Below, in pieces: positions 33,508 to 41,422 of a stretch of 64,000 nucleotides of DNA. The notes below the pieces were generated by a model that saw nothing but the letters and a program-made list of their open reading frames with translations, did not search any database and was not told where the DNA came from. Source of the DNA: Ardenticatenales bacterium (GTDB taxonomy: Bacteria; Chloroflexota; Anaerolineae; Promineifilales; Promineifilaceae); the NCBI GenBank assembly GCA_020634575.1, contig JACKBM010000010.1:68390-132389 (forward strand), given 5' to 3'. Each line of letters starts with the position of its first letter. The stretch's first letter is position 1. A program made the translations under genes and the position numbers.

Positions 33508-34476
33508 ATGAGCCAATACAAACGTTACCATCCCGTCTCCGCTATGGAGTTCCCGCGCTATTCGGGCATTCGCAGCTTTATGCGGCTCCCCCAGGTGAGT
33601 GACTTAAGCCAGGATGTCGACATCGCCATCGTGGGTGTCCCGTTTGACACGGGCGGCACCTTCCGGGTCGGCGCCCGTTTTGGGCCGGGCGGCATACGGG
33701 AGCATTCCCTGCTGCTGCGCCCCTACAACCCATTTCTGGATGTGGTGCTGTTCGAGCATTGCTCCTGCGTGGATTATGGCGATCTGGCAACAGTGCCCGG
33801 TTATCTGCCTGAATCGCATGCAATGATTCAGCAGGGCGCAGCGGCGGTCCTGGCCCATGAAGGAGTGACGCCTATTTTTCTGGGTGGTGACCATTCTGTT
33901 TCTCTGCCATTGCTGCGGGCGGTGGCGGCTAAACATGGGCCAGTGGGCTTAATCCATTTTGACTCGCACAGCGATCTATGGCACAGCTATTTCGACGGCA
34001 AAGATACACACGGGACCCCATTCCGGCGGGCCCTGGAGGAAGGGTTGATTGAGCCGGCACGCTCCTGCCAGGTGGGGCTGCGCGGGTCGCTGTATGACCA
34101 GGCCGATTATCAGATGACGCAAGAGGCGGGGATGTTGCTGGTGGATGGGCCGCAACTGCACCGCCAGGGTATCCCGGCGACGATTGAGCAAATTGTGGCT
34201 CGGGCCGGCAGAGGGCCATTGTATCTGACCTTTGACATTGATTTTGTCGACCCGACCTTTGCGCCGGGGACCGGGACGCCGGAAGTGGGCGGTTTCAACA
34301 GCGCCCAATGCCAGGAGTTGCTGCGCGGGCTGGCGCCATTGGCCGGGCAGTTTGTCGCCTATGACCTGGTCGAGGTGATGCCAGCCTACGATCCGGCTGG
34401 GACCACCTGTCTGCTGGCGGCCAACCTGGTCTACGAGATGATGTCGTTGGTCGCGCTGGCCCACAAAACAGGTTAA
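33508..34476 (+). CDS. Agmatinase/arginase-family ureohydrolase
   Basis: 322 aa binuclear manganese hydrolase. All metal ligands are visible: His129 in LGGDHSVSLP, Asp152, His154 and Asp156 in HFDSHSDLW, and Asp243 and Asp245 in TFDIDFVDPTFAPGTGTPEV. The residue spacing and the GTGTPE segment fit agmatinase/guanidinobutyrase better than arginase. It releases urea from a guanidino compound. Its TAA stop lies inside the left end of a REP doublet that is shared with the convergent transposase gene. Confidence 0.9.
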   Translation: MSQYKRYHPVSAMEFPRYSGIRSFMRLPQVSDLSQDVDIAIVGVPFDTGGTFRVGARFGPGGIREHSLLLRPYNPFLDVVLFEHCSCVDYGDLATVPGYLPESHAMIQQGAAAVLAHEGVTPIFLGGDHSVSLPLLRAVAAKHGPVGLIHFDSHSDLWHSYFDGKDTHGTPFRRALEEGLIEPARSCQVGLRGSLYDQADYQMTQEAGMLLVDGPQLHRQGIPATIEQIVARAGRGPLYLTFDIDFVDPTFAPGTGTPEVGGFNSAQCQELLRGLAPLAGQFVAYDLVEVMPAYDPAGTTCLLAANLVYEMMSLVALAHKTG

Positions 34477-34521
34477 CCAACCCGACGGGTCGGCCAACCC
34501 GTCGGGTTGGCGAACCCCTCA
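34473..34521. repeat. REP doublet bridging two stop codons
   Basis: GGTTAACCAACCCGACGGGT is followed by CGGCCAACCCGTCGGGTTGG and CGAACCCCTCA. The left edge contains the TAA stop (34474-34476) of the agmatinase gene. The right edge contains, on the minus strand, the TGA stop (34521-34519) of the transposase. The core differs from the element at 23496-23551 by two swapped bases. Confidence 0.88.
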
Positions 34522-35121
34522 CTCCCAATCATCGATCGCCCATTCGGCCGTATCGGCTGCCCCGTTGACATAGTGATGGCTGGCGATGAATGGTTGGCGG
34601 CCGCCAAACCAGGCGAGGCAATCCGGCCGGTTGAGCAGCGTGGGCGTTTTAGCCAACAAATCCCAATACGAACTCCAGGGCCAATCCCGAAAATCTGCCA
34701 CAAAGCCATGTTTGGCCGGGTTCTGGTGGATGTAGGGGATGACGGTTAGCAGGTGGCCTTCATCCTTGATGGGGACGCGTTTGAAGGGACGTTCAAACAG
34801 GCTGCCGGTGCGTTGATTTTTGTTGTTGAATGACTTGGCATAGGCATTCAGGCAATTGCCAATAGCCTGGCTGGCCATTTCTGGTGAAACGGTGACAACA
34901 TTGCCCTCAAGCTGGATATCCTCTTTGATCTGCACTAGGGCATGGAAGTGATTGCCCATCAGGCAGTATGCAAACGTATCCAGCATTTGATTGGCGTGAT
35001 GTTCCCATTTCTCGAGGAACGAGCGGTAGTCCTTATCCGAGCGATAAATCGGTTCACGGTTAACCCCACGGCTAAAAAGATGATAAAAGAGACCGGGAAG
35101 AAGAGGAGCTGCGGAACTCAT
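34519..35121 (-). CDS. REP-associated tyrosine transposase (RAYT, Y1 HUH family)
   Basis: 200 aa from ATG at 35121, with GGAGG upstream. LFYHLFSRGVNREPIYRSDK at the start, HUH motif His58-Phe-His60 in MGNHFHALVQIKE, probable nucleophile Tyr94 in NAYAKSFN, and GSLFERPFKRVPI, all characteristic of RAYT/IS200-like single-strand transposases. These enzymes nick and join REP hairpins. It lies between a REP doublet at its 3' end and a 12-unit REP array upstream, the expected genetic setting. It looks intact and is present once in this window. Confidence 0.93.
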   Translation of the reverse strand: MSSAAPLLPGLFYHLFSRGVNREPIYRSDKDYRSFLEKWEHHANQMLDTFAYCLMGNHFHALVQIKEDIQLEGNVVTVSPEMASQAIGNCLNAYAKSFNNKNQRTGSLFERPFKRVPIKDEGHLLTVIPYIHQNPAKHGFVADFRDWPWSSYWDLLAKTPTLLNRPDCLAWFGGRQPFIASHHYVNGAADTAEWAIDDWE

Positions 35122-35227
35122 GAGAAACCTCCGAAAAAATGAAGTGGCGTTCATATACAATCAACGGAGATTCCGCTTTTTTCCGACACGAATTTGCTCA
35201 ATCTATTCCTTTCTGAAAACAGATTGA

Positions 35228-35438
35228 CCCGACAGGTTCGACAACCCGACGGGTTCGGCAACCCGACAGGTTCGGCAACCCGACAGGTTCGGCAACCCGA
35301 CAGGTTCGGCAACCCGACAGGTTCGGCAACCCGACAGGTTCGGCAACCCGACAGGTTCGGCAACCCGACAGGTTCGGCAACCCGACAGGTTTGGCAACCC
35401 GACGGGTTTGGCAACCCGACGGGTTCGGCAACCCCTCA
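35228..35438. repeat. Twelve-unit REP array, 17-bp period
   Basis: Units of AACCCGACAGGTTCGGC recur every 17 bp from about 35228 to 35430, with A/G variation at the third base after the centre, all in one polarity, then a terminal AACCCCTCA. No spacers, so not CRISPR. The terminal TCA is the TGA stop of the Fpg/Nei gene on the minus strand. Its left end lies about 105 bp upstream of the RAYT start codon. Confidence 0.93.
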
Positions 35439-36344
35439 GCGCCGGCGGTCCTGGATGTGGGCTTCGAGCTCTTCGGGGGTGCGGGGCCAATCTTGTTTGA
35501 GGAGGCGGGAGAGGGCGCGGTCGGCCAGGAGGCGGCCGCCGGTCTGGCAGGTGGGGCAATAGTTGGTCTCGCTGCTGGCGTATTTGATGCGTTGGATAGG
35601 GGTGCCGCAGACGGGGCAGGGCTGCCCGTATTTGCCGTGTACCGCCATCGCTTCGTGAAAGGCGGTGACACGCGCAGGGAAACCATCGCCCACTTCCTGG
35701 CGTAGCCGCTCCGTCCAGTCAAGTAATATGCCACGACTGGCTTCGTATAGCCCCGCGATCTGATCGTCGGTTATTTTGCTGGTGAGCAGGAAAGGGGAGA
35801 GGCCGGCCCGGTGCAGGATTTCGTCTGAATAGGCGTTGCCGATGCCGTCAATCAGGCGAGGATCGGTCAGGCTCCGCTTGAGGGTGTGGTTTTCGCGGCG
35901 GAGCGCCGCAGTAAACTGGTCCAGACCGGTGGTCAGGACGTTGACGCCACCGCGATTAAAGGCCGCCAACGCCTCGCGCCCCTGGACAAGATGCAGTGCC
36001 GCCCGTTTCTGGGAAGTTGACTCGGTAAGCAGGAGGGTGCCGTGGGGGAAATCCAGGGCCGCCAGGCCGCGTTTGGCCGGGATGATCGCGCCGGCCTTTT
36101 GCCAGTGCAGCCGGCCGTTGATCATCAGATGCAGGGCCATAAAATAATCGCCCTCGAAGCCGAAGATGATGCGCTTGCCAAGGCGGCCAAGCTCAGTCAC
36201 AGTCCGGCCGGTAAACGTTTCCGGCGCCGGCTCATACGTACGCAGCAAAAATGGCGTCTTGATGCGGAGCTGCTTTAGGGGCTGGCCCAGCAGAAAATGC
36301 TCTAACCGCTCAACATAGACGGTGATGTCGGGATATTCAGGCAT
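35436..36344 (-). CDS. Fpg/Nei-family DNA glycosylase
   Basis: 302 aa base-excision repair enzyme. Catalytic Pro2 and Glu3 in MPEYPDITVYVERLEHFL, helix-two-turn-helix in LTDPRLIDGIGNAYSDEIL, and a C-terminal zinc finger with CPVCGTPIQRI and YCPTC. The MPEYPDI start differs from canonical MPELPEV and is typical of divergent endonuclease VIII-like members, so the preferred lesion is uncertain. The last residues (QDRRR) end at the TGA supplied by the terminal unit of the REP array. Confidence 0.93.
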   Translation of the reverse strand: MPEYPDITVYVERLEHFLLGQPLKQLRIKTPFLLRTYEPAPETFTGRTVTELGRLGKRIIFGFEGDYFMALHLMINGRLHWQKAGAIIPAKRGLAALDFPHGTLLLTESTSQKRAALHLVQGREALAAFNRGGVNVLTTGLDQFTAALRRENHTLKRSLTDPRLIDGIGNAYSDEILHRAGLSPFLLTSKITDDQIAGLYEASRGILLDWTERLRQEVGDGFPARVTAFHEAMAVHGKYGQPCPVCGTPIQRIKYASSETNYCPTCQTGGRLLADRALSRLLKQDWPRTPEELEAHIQDRRR

Positions 36345-36351
36345 GCCAGGC

Positions 36352-37212
36352 TCAGCCCGCGCCTAACGCCACCATGTCCACTTCCGCGGCGATATAGCCA
36401 AAGGCTGACCATTGCGGCGTCGCCAGCACCATGTTGAAGATCTCGCGGGCGCGCGCTTCGTCGCCATTGTAGAGGTACCAGTTGCCGACGCCATACCCCT
36501 GCGTGGCTATGGCGATGGCGGTGCTCTCCGGCGTCTCTTCTTCTGGCTGCAGCAAGGATTCCGGGGTGCGCTCTCCCTTATACATCAGCAGCCGGTTCAG
36601 GTAAGATGGGCTTTCGACGATGGTCATACCGCTGTGAATCGGTTCGAGGACGGCGGCCGCTTCTGCCGGCCGGTTCAGCCGGCGCAGGCTCATGTAAAGC
36701 CAGTCGCTGGTCGCCGTGATCGAATCGTCATTGTCCGAATAGGTCATACAGGTATGGTAGCTGTCGATGGCTTTGGCAAACTGCCCCGTTAAATAGTAGC
36801 TGAGGCCGAGATGGTACCAGATGTTGAAATGGGAATTGGAGACGGGCTGGTTGAGCCGGTTGGGGGTGCCGTCCGGTTCGACGGCGACCGGCCGGTCCGC
36901 GGCCAGCTGCGCCGCTGCCTCAAAATCGGCGATGGCCTTGTCAAACTGGCGGGTGGAAATGTAGCGGTGACCGCGATGTCGGCGGAGCTCGTGCGAATCC
37001 GGGTAGCGCTCCAGGCCATCCGTAAAAACCTGAATGGCCTCATCGTACCGGAAAATATAGGCCAGCCGGCGCCCGTACCAGATCATGTTTTCCAGGGTGG
37101 GGTCCGCCGCAAAATTAGCTTCGGCGGCGGTCAGGTTTGCTTGCAGCCGGGCGGCCGTAGCCGCGGACATGGCGGGGACCGGGAGTTCTTGGCCCAAAAG
37201 CGACTTTGTCAT
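36352..37212 (-). CDS. TPR-repeat protein
   Basis: 286 aa from ATG at 37212, with GGAG upstream. Tetratricopeptide-like helices: AYIFRYDEAIQVFTDGLERY, GHRYISTRQFDKAIADFEAA, HLGLSYYLTGQFAKAIDSYH and SDWLYMSLRRLNRPAEAAAV, ending with NWYLYNGDEARAREIFNMVL. No signal peptide. A protein-interaction scaffold of unknown partner. The stop lies 8 nt before the start of the glycosylase gene, so they may be co-transcribed. Confidence 0.85.
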   Translation of the reverse strand: MTKSLLGQELPVPAMSAATAARLQANLTAAEANFAADPTLENMIWYGRRLAYIFRYDEAIQVFTDGLERYPDSHELRRHRGHRYISTRQFDKAIADFEAAAQLAADRPVAVEPDGTPNRLNQPVSNSHFNIWYHLGLSYYLTGQFAKAIDSYHTCMTYSDNDDSITATSDWLYMSLRRLNRPAEAAAVLEPIHSGMTIVESPSYLNRLLMYKGERTPESLLQPEEETPESTAIAIATQGYGVGNWYLYNGDEARAREIFNMVLATPQWSAFGYIAAEVDMVALGAG

Positions 37213-37257
37213 GATATCTCCATGTGCCGGCCGCTGTGGACAAGGGCAGCCGGTCAA

Positions 37258-37602
37258 CTAATCAGGAAATTTGTAAACCAGGCGGCCGACGTAATAAAGG
37301 GAACTGGCTTCGGGCGTTTGCATCTGATTGGGTTCGTATACCAGAATGGCGGCGTCGTATAGGCCAGCCATGTGGCGAACCTTGTAGCCCCAGCAGTGAA
37401 AATCCGGCGTGTCTTGCAGAAGCTCGTAAATCGAGTCCGCTTTGGTATTAAAGACGATTTGAATGTGCTCCGGATCAAAACGTGTGAAGCCGACCTCCTG
37501 CAGGAAGCGAGCCGGTTGGCCGTTGGTTGAAAATACGAACCGATTCAACGCAGTCGCTGAATCGAAGCGCTGATGAGCCAGGAAAATATTTACTGCGGGC
37601 AT
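37258..37602 (-). CDS. Uncharacterised small protein
   Basis: 114 aa from ATG at 37602 (a GTG six codons upstream is also possible). No signal or membrane span. Mixed alpha/beta pattern with a hydrophobic strand IQIVFNTKADSIYELL and a Tyr-rich C-terminus (SSLYYVGRLVYKFPD). I do not recognise the family. It lies between the TPR gene and the aminotransferase on the same strand. Confidence 0.55.
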   Translation of the reverse strand: MPAVNIFLAHQRFDSATALNRFVFSTNGQPARFLQEVGFTRFDPEHIQIVFNTKADSIYELLQDTPDFHCWGYKVRHMAGLYDAAILVYEPNQMQTPEASSLYYVGRLVYKFPD

Positions 37603-37690
37603 GGCGTTTCTCTTCTTCACCGAAACCGGCCGGTTTCCAGCCGGCGAGTCTGAAGAGATTATACCAGCCTATGAAAGAGGTCAAAACGGC

Positions 37691-38815
37691 CTAGCGCTGC
37701 ATCTCCAGCAACAGGTCACGCGCCCGCCCTAACGCTTCCAGCAAATATTCTGGCGGCAGGCCAAAACTGATGCGCAAATGATGGTCCAGGCCAAAATGAT
37801 CGCCAGGCACCATCAAAACGCTTTTCTCTAGCCGCAGCTTTTCCACAAATTCGCTGGAATTGATCTCCAGGTGATAGCGAGGAAAGGCGATGGCGGCAGC
37901 ATCCGGTGGCGTCAGGCTGAATAGGCCCGGATGGTCAGCCAGCCATTTCTCCAGGATTGGGTAGCCTTTGCGGATGTATGCTCGAGAGCGGGCAAGCAGT
38001 TTGGGCCGAACGTCTGCTGAGAGGGCCAGAGCCGCCAGCTTGTTGGCCAGCATGGTGGCGCTGATGGTGGTGTATTCGTGCCGGGCCCAGATTTCGTCCA
38101 GGGTTGTGGTCGGGCCGGCGACCCAGCCGAGGCGCAACCCGGGCAGCCCGTACGCCTTGCTCATGCTGCCGATCGCCAGGACTTTGTCATAGCGGCCATA
38201 GAAGGAGGGGTTCTCTGTGTCGCTTAAACGGGTGGCGCCGCGATAGACCTCATCGGCCAGGATCCAGGCGCCGACCCGATCAGCGGCGGCGACGATGGCA
38301 TCCATTTCGCTGGTGGTGAGGATCCGGCCGGTCGGGTTATTCGGATTACAGATCGCGATCAGCTTCGTTTGGGGCGTTACCGCCTCCGCCAGCTCAGCCA
38401 GATCCGGCGCCCAACCCTGCGCTTCGTCAAGCCGAAAACTGCGGACGTTGACGCCATGATTTCTGGCGATACCCCATATCTGCATGTAGTTGGGCAACAT
38501 CGTCACCATTTCATCCCCGGGCTCTAACAAAGTGCGGATGGCGATGTAGTTGGCTTCAATGGCGCCGACCGTGACCAGCACCTGCTCCTCAGTCGCGCCA
38601 TCGTACAGGGCAGCGATGTTGGCCCGCAAAGCGGGTATGCCATTGACATGAGGATAGTTCAAATCGGTTGCCAGCAACTCCTCAATGAGTTGCGGATTGC
38701 CTTCCAGGAGCTCGCCCAGGACAACAGGATGGACACCGCTCTCGGACAAATTAAAATCAACGGTTTGTTCGTGGAGCGACATCATGCGCTCCAGAGCAAA
38801 GGGATGGAAACTCAT
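37691..38815 (-). CDS. Class I/II PLP aminotransferase
   Basis: 374 aa. NLSESGVHPVVLGELL at the start, LNYPHVNGIPALRANIAALY, the PLP-binding ICNPNNPTGRIL, LADEVYRGATRL and the Schiff-base Lys in IGSMSKAYGLPGLRLGW. Fold-type I aminotransferase or related lyase; the NLSESG start resembles enzymes acting on amino acids in secondary metabolism rather than AspC. Substrate unknown. It is followed upstream, 9 nt away, by the TPR kinase gene on the same strand. Confidence 0.87.
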   Translation of the reverse strand: MSFHPFALERMMSLHEQTVDFNLSESGVHPVVLGELLEGNPQLIEELLATDLNYPHVNGIPALRANIAALYDGATEEQVLVTVGAIEANYIAIRTLLEPGDEMVTMLPNYMQIWGIARNHGVNVRSFRLDEAQGWAPDLAELAEAVTPQTKLIAICNPNNPTGRILTTSEMDAIVAAADRVGAWILADEVYRGATRLSDTENPSFYGRYDKVLAIGSMSKAYGLPGLRLGWVAGPTTTLDEIWARHEYTTISATMLANKLAALALSADVRPKLLARSRAYIRKGYPILEKWLADHPGLFSLTPPDAAAIAFPRYHLEINSSEFVEKLRLEKSVLMVPGDHFGLDHHLRISFGLPPEYLLEALGRARDLLLEMQR

Positions 38816-38824
38816 AAAAAATCC

Positions 38825-40693
38825 TCAGCGAACTGGTTGGGCAGGAATGGACAGGGAAAAGGTGCTGCCCTGTTGATGTCCGGCCGAATAGGCAACGACG
38901 GTGCCGCCCATGATCTCGGTCAGGCTTTTGACGATGCTGAGTCCCAGACCGATACCCCGAATGGTTTCGACATTACTACCGCGAAAAAGCGGCTCGAAAA
39001 TCCGGTTGGTTTGTTCGGGGGCAATGCCAATGCCATTATCCTTGATCGTCAGCTGCAACTGACCGGCCTCGTGATTAAAAGCGATCATGAGCTCTGGTGG
39101 GCTGCCCCCATATTTTATGCCGTTGCTTACCAGGTTGAAACCTATCTGTTGCCATAACAATGGATCTGCCATGATACGGGTCTGGTCTGCCACATCAAAC
39201 TGAAATTTGATGGTCGCCTGATTGGCAAACTCGGCCATCCAGGCAGCCTGCAAATGTTGAGCCAGCCGGGATACCGTAAAGTTGACGTATTCTGGCACAA
39301 TGTTGCCCTGGTTCGTCTGGCTGGCCACGATGGCATCATCCAGCAGCGAATCCAGGTAATCAACCTGCTCGTTGACGCGCTCCAGGTACTCCACTTTTTT
39401 GGCTTCGGACAGGTGTGAGCCATATTTGCGCAATGATTCGGCAGCTGCCTTAATGATAGCCAGCGGGGTGCGGAATTCATGGGAGACATTGTTGATGATC
39501 CGCGTGTTGAGCCGGTTTAGTTCTGCTTCGCGTGAGAGCGAGGAGGCTAATTCGTGGGTGCGCGATTGCACATCTTCTTCCAGTTCAAGCGTGCGCAAAC
39601 GGTAACTCTCAGCTTCTTCCTTCGCCTCAGCCGCCTGTTTCATGCTTTCCAGCCGTTTGAACCGCTGCTCATTCTCCTGAGAAAAGACCTTTTCTTTGAT
39701 CTGATGGAAATGTTCAAAATGCTCAAGAGACGCGGCAAAATTGCCGCTTACTTTGTAGAGGGCAGCCAGGAGGTAATGGATGCGGTATTGCTGGGGCAAC
39801 ATCTTTTGCCGGTCAGCCAGCGCCAGGCCCTCTTCCAGCCAGGCGATGCCCGATTCAGGTTGATTGCTGTGCTGTTCCAGTTCCCCTAAATTGATGATGC
39901 CATCCAGCCGCAGTTGCATATCGCCTATTTTTTCGGCAAAGGCGATATGCTCGGAAATGAACTGGCGAGCGAGGGCAAGACGCCCCATCCAGAGATAACT
40001 TTCGCCCAGGATACGCAGACAAACACCTTCAATGTAGATGTTCCCGCAGCGACGGGCCAGTTGCAGCCCCTGCAGGCCTGCTTCCAGCGCTGCCTCGTTC
40101 TGGCCCAACTGGACATAGCTAGCTGCTTTGTGCGCAATGGCGGTGCATTGCTGGTCCAGATCATCCTGCTCGATTGCGCTCTGCAGGCTGCGCTCGTAAT
40201 AAGCGATGGCCTCGCGCGGATGGTTCAGGCGGGCGTAAATATCGCCTATGCTCTTGAGAGCCCGGCCTCTGACTGATTCCAGGTTTGACTTTTCGGCGAT
40301 CTGGAGTTCGGCCAGATGAGCATCCAGGGCGGCCGCGTAGTTGCCCAACGAGGAGTTGATCTGTCCCAACTGATTTTGGGCCCGGGCCACACCGGCATCA
40401 TTTTTCAGGTTGCCATAGAGGGCCAGCGCCCGCGTTGCCTGAGACAGGGCGCGCACATACTCGGTCTGGGCGATATTGTACTGGCTGAGATTAATGAGGC
40501 TGTCGGCGATGCCGGGCACATAGATCTCGCCTTCCTGGGCCAGGATCTGGGCCTGTTCGCTCAAAGCGATAGCCCGCTCCCGATTCTGGTATTGCACAGC
40601 CTGGCTCAACTTGTTGAGCAGGTCGACTTGCTGGTTACGTTCGCTTGCCTGGGCGAGTTCTTCTTCAAGGTGGTGGATCTGCAAAAGGCTCAT
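38825..40693 (-). CDS. Cytoplasmic TPR histidine kinase
   Basis: 622 aa from ATG at 40693, with a frame open to 40723. The first 350 residues are tetratricopeptide repeats (AQNQLGQINSSLGNYAAALD, DIYARLNHPREAIAYYERSL, LAALYKVSGNFAASLEHFEH). A coiled coil follows (about 350-405), then HisKA with the phosphoacceptor His in INNVSHEFRTPLAIIKAAAE, and an HATPase domain ending in GIGLGLSIVKSLTEIMGG. No membrane span and no receiver, so it senses through protein partners or crowding in the cytoplasm and needs a separate regulator, possibly one of the orphan NarL proteins. Confidence 0.92.
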   Translation of the reverse strand: MSLLQIHHLEEELAQASERNQQVDLLNKLSQAVQYQNRERAIALSEQAQILAQEGEIYVPGIADSLINLSQYNIAQTEYVRALSQATRALALYGNLKNDAGVARAQNQLGQINSSLGNYAAALDAHLAELQIAEKSNLESVRGRALKSIGDIYARLNHPREAIAYYERSLQSAIEQDDLDQQCTAIAHKAASYVQLGQNEAALEAGLQGLQLARRCGNIYIEGVCLRILGESYLWMGRLALARQFISEHIAFAEKIGDMQLRLDGIINLGELEQHSNQPESGIAWLEEGLALADRQKMLPQQYRIHYLLAALYKVSGNFAASLEHFEHFHQIKEKVFSQENEQRFKRLESMKQAAEAKEEAESYRLRTLELEEDVQSRTHELASSLSREAELNRLNTRIINNVSHEFRTPLAIIKAAAESLRKYGSHLSEAKKVEYLERVNEQVDYLDSLLDDAIVASQTNQGNIVPEYVNFTVSRLAQHLQAAWMAEFANQATIKFQFDVADQTRIMADPLLWQQIGFNLVSNGIKYGGSPPELMIAFNHEAGQLQLTIKDNGIGIAPEQTNRIFEPLFRGSNVETIRGIGLGLSIVKSLTEIMGGTVVAYSAGHQQGSTFSLSIPAQPVR

Positions 40694-40917
40694 GGGAATA
40701 TTGAACGCTGGGTGGTGGGCCAAAGCTATAGGTTTGCGGTCGACAACGAATCGGATGAAGTAGATAGGGTTAAATCGACACTTGTATGATATCTACAAAC
40801 GGCGCTGAGTTGACTTTGGGGAGATTACGAAATTTGTAGGTCTACGTCAAGGGAAAGGCGCTGCAGTTGGTCAAACAATCATCTCTGTGAATGCCCCGCA
40901 GCGCCATCTGGCGTACA

Positions 40918-40972
40918 CTGACCAACCCGACAGGTTGGTTAATCCGTCGGGTTGGTCAACCTGTCGGTGTAG
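40918..40972. repeat. REP doublet, diverged
   Basis: CTGACCAACCCGACAGGTTG is followed by GTTAATCCGTCGGGTTGGTC and AACCTGTCGG. Opposite-polarity palindromic units ending 13 bp before the start of the YdcZ-like gene, one of the few placed on the 5' side of a gene. The remaining intergenic sequence from 40724 holds no recognisable feature. Confidence 0.7.
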
Positions 40973-40984
40973 GAGGATGGTGCG

Positions 40985-41422
40985 ATGGTTTCTTTTCTGG
41001 TGCAATTGTTGGTGGGGATTGCCGGCGGGATCGCCTCCGGTCTTCAAGCCCCGTTTACCGGGCTGATGGGTCAGAAAATGGGCGAGATGGCCAGTGTGTT
41101 TGTGACTTATGTGGGGGGCGCAATTGTGATCGCCATCATCACGGTGTTTGCTGGTGGTCAGGGGCTATCGGGCTGGCGGACGCTACCCTGGTACGTGTTC
41201 CTCGCCGGGCCAATGGGCCTGGTGATTGTTGGCTCCCTCAGCTACACCGTGCCCCGTCTCGGCGCCACGACGGCGACGACACTCTTTGTCCTTTCCTGGC
41301 TGGCCTTCAGCGCCCTCGCCGACCATTTTGGCTGGTTTGGCCTGGCCGCCCGGCCGCTGGATATCAGCCGGTTGCTGGGCGTACTCGCCCTGATCGCCGG
41401 CACCTGGCTCGTCATCCGCTGA
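40985..41422 (+). CDS. YdcZ/DUF606-family transporter
   Basis: 145 aa small drug/metabolite-transporter-superfamily protein with five hydrophobic helices: about 3-23, 35-57, 67-87, 94-110 and 122-143. GIASGLQAPFTGLMGQKMG near the start is typical of the family. Two such half-size units usually dimerise; substrate unknown. Its TGA stop (41420-41422) is the first three bases of the TGAGGGG end of a REP doublet. Confidence 0.85.
   Translation: MVSFLVQLLVGIAGGIASGLQAPFTGLMGQKMGEMASVFVTYVGGAIVIAIITVFAGGQGLSGWRTLPWYVFLAGPMGLVIVGSLSYTVPRLGATTATTLFVLSWLAFSALADHFGWFGLAARPLDISRLLGVLALIAGTWLVIR

Noticed and set aside
34519..35160. IS200/IS605 insertion sequence with its own ends
   Set aside because: The protein is RAYT-like, a single gene without IS200-type terminal hairpins or TnpB; the flanking sequences are REP units.
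35228..35438. CRISPR array
   Set aside because: Direct units of 17 bp follow each other with no spacers and no cas genes are nearby.
35151..35734. Open frames on both strands through the REP array at 35228 encoding repeats such as PNPSGCRTCRV
   Set aside because: They result from a stop-free 17-bp repeat read in all frames; no start site, no domain.
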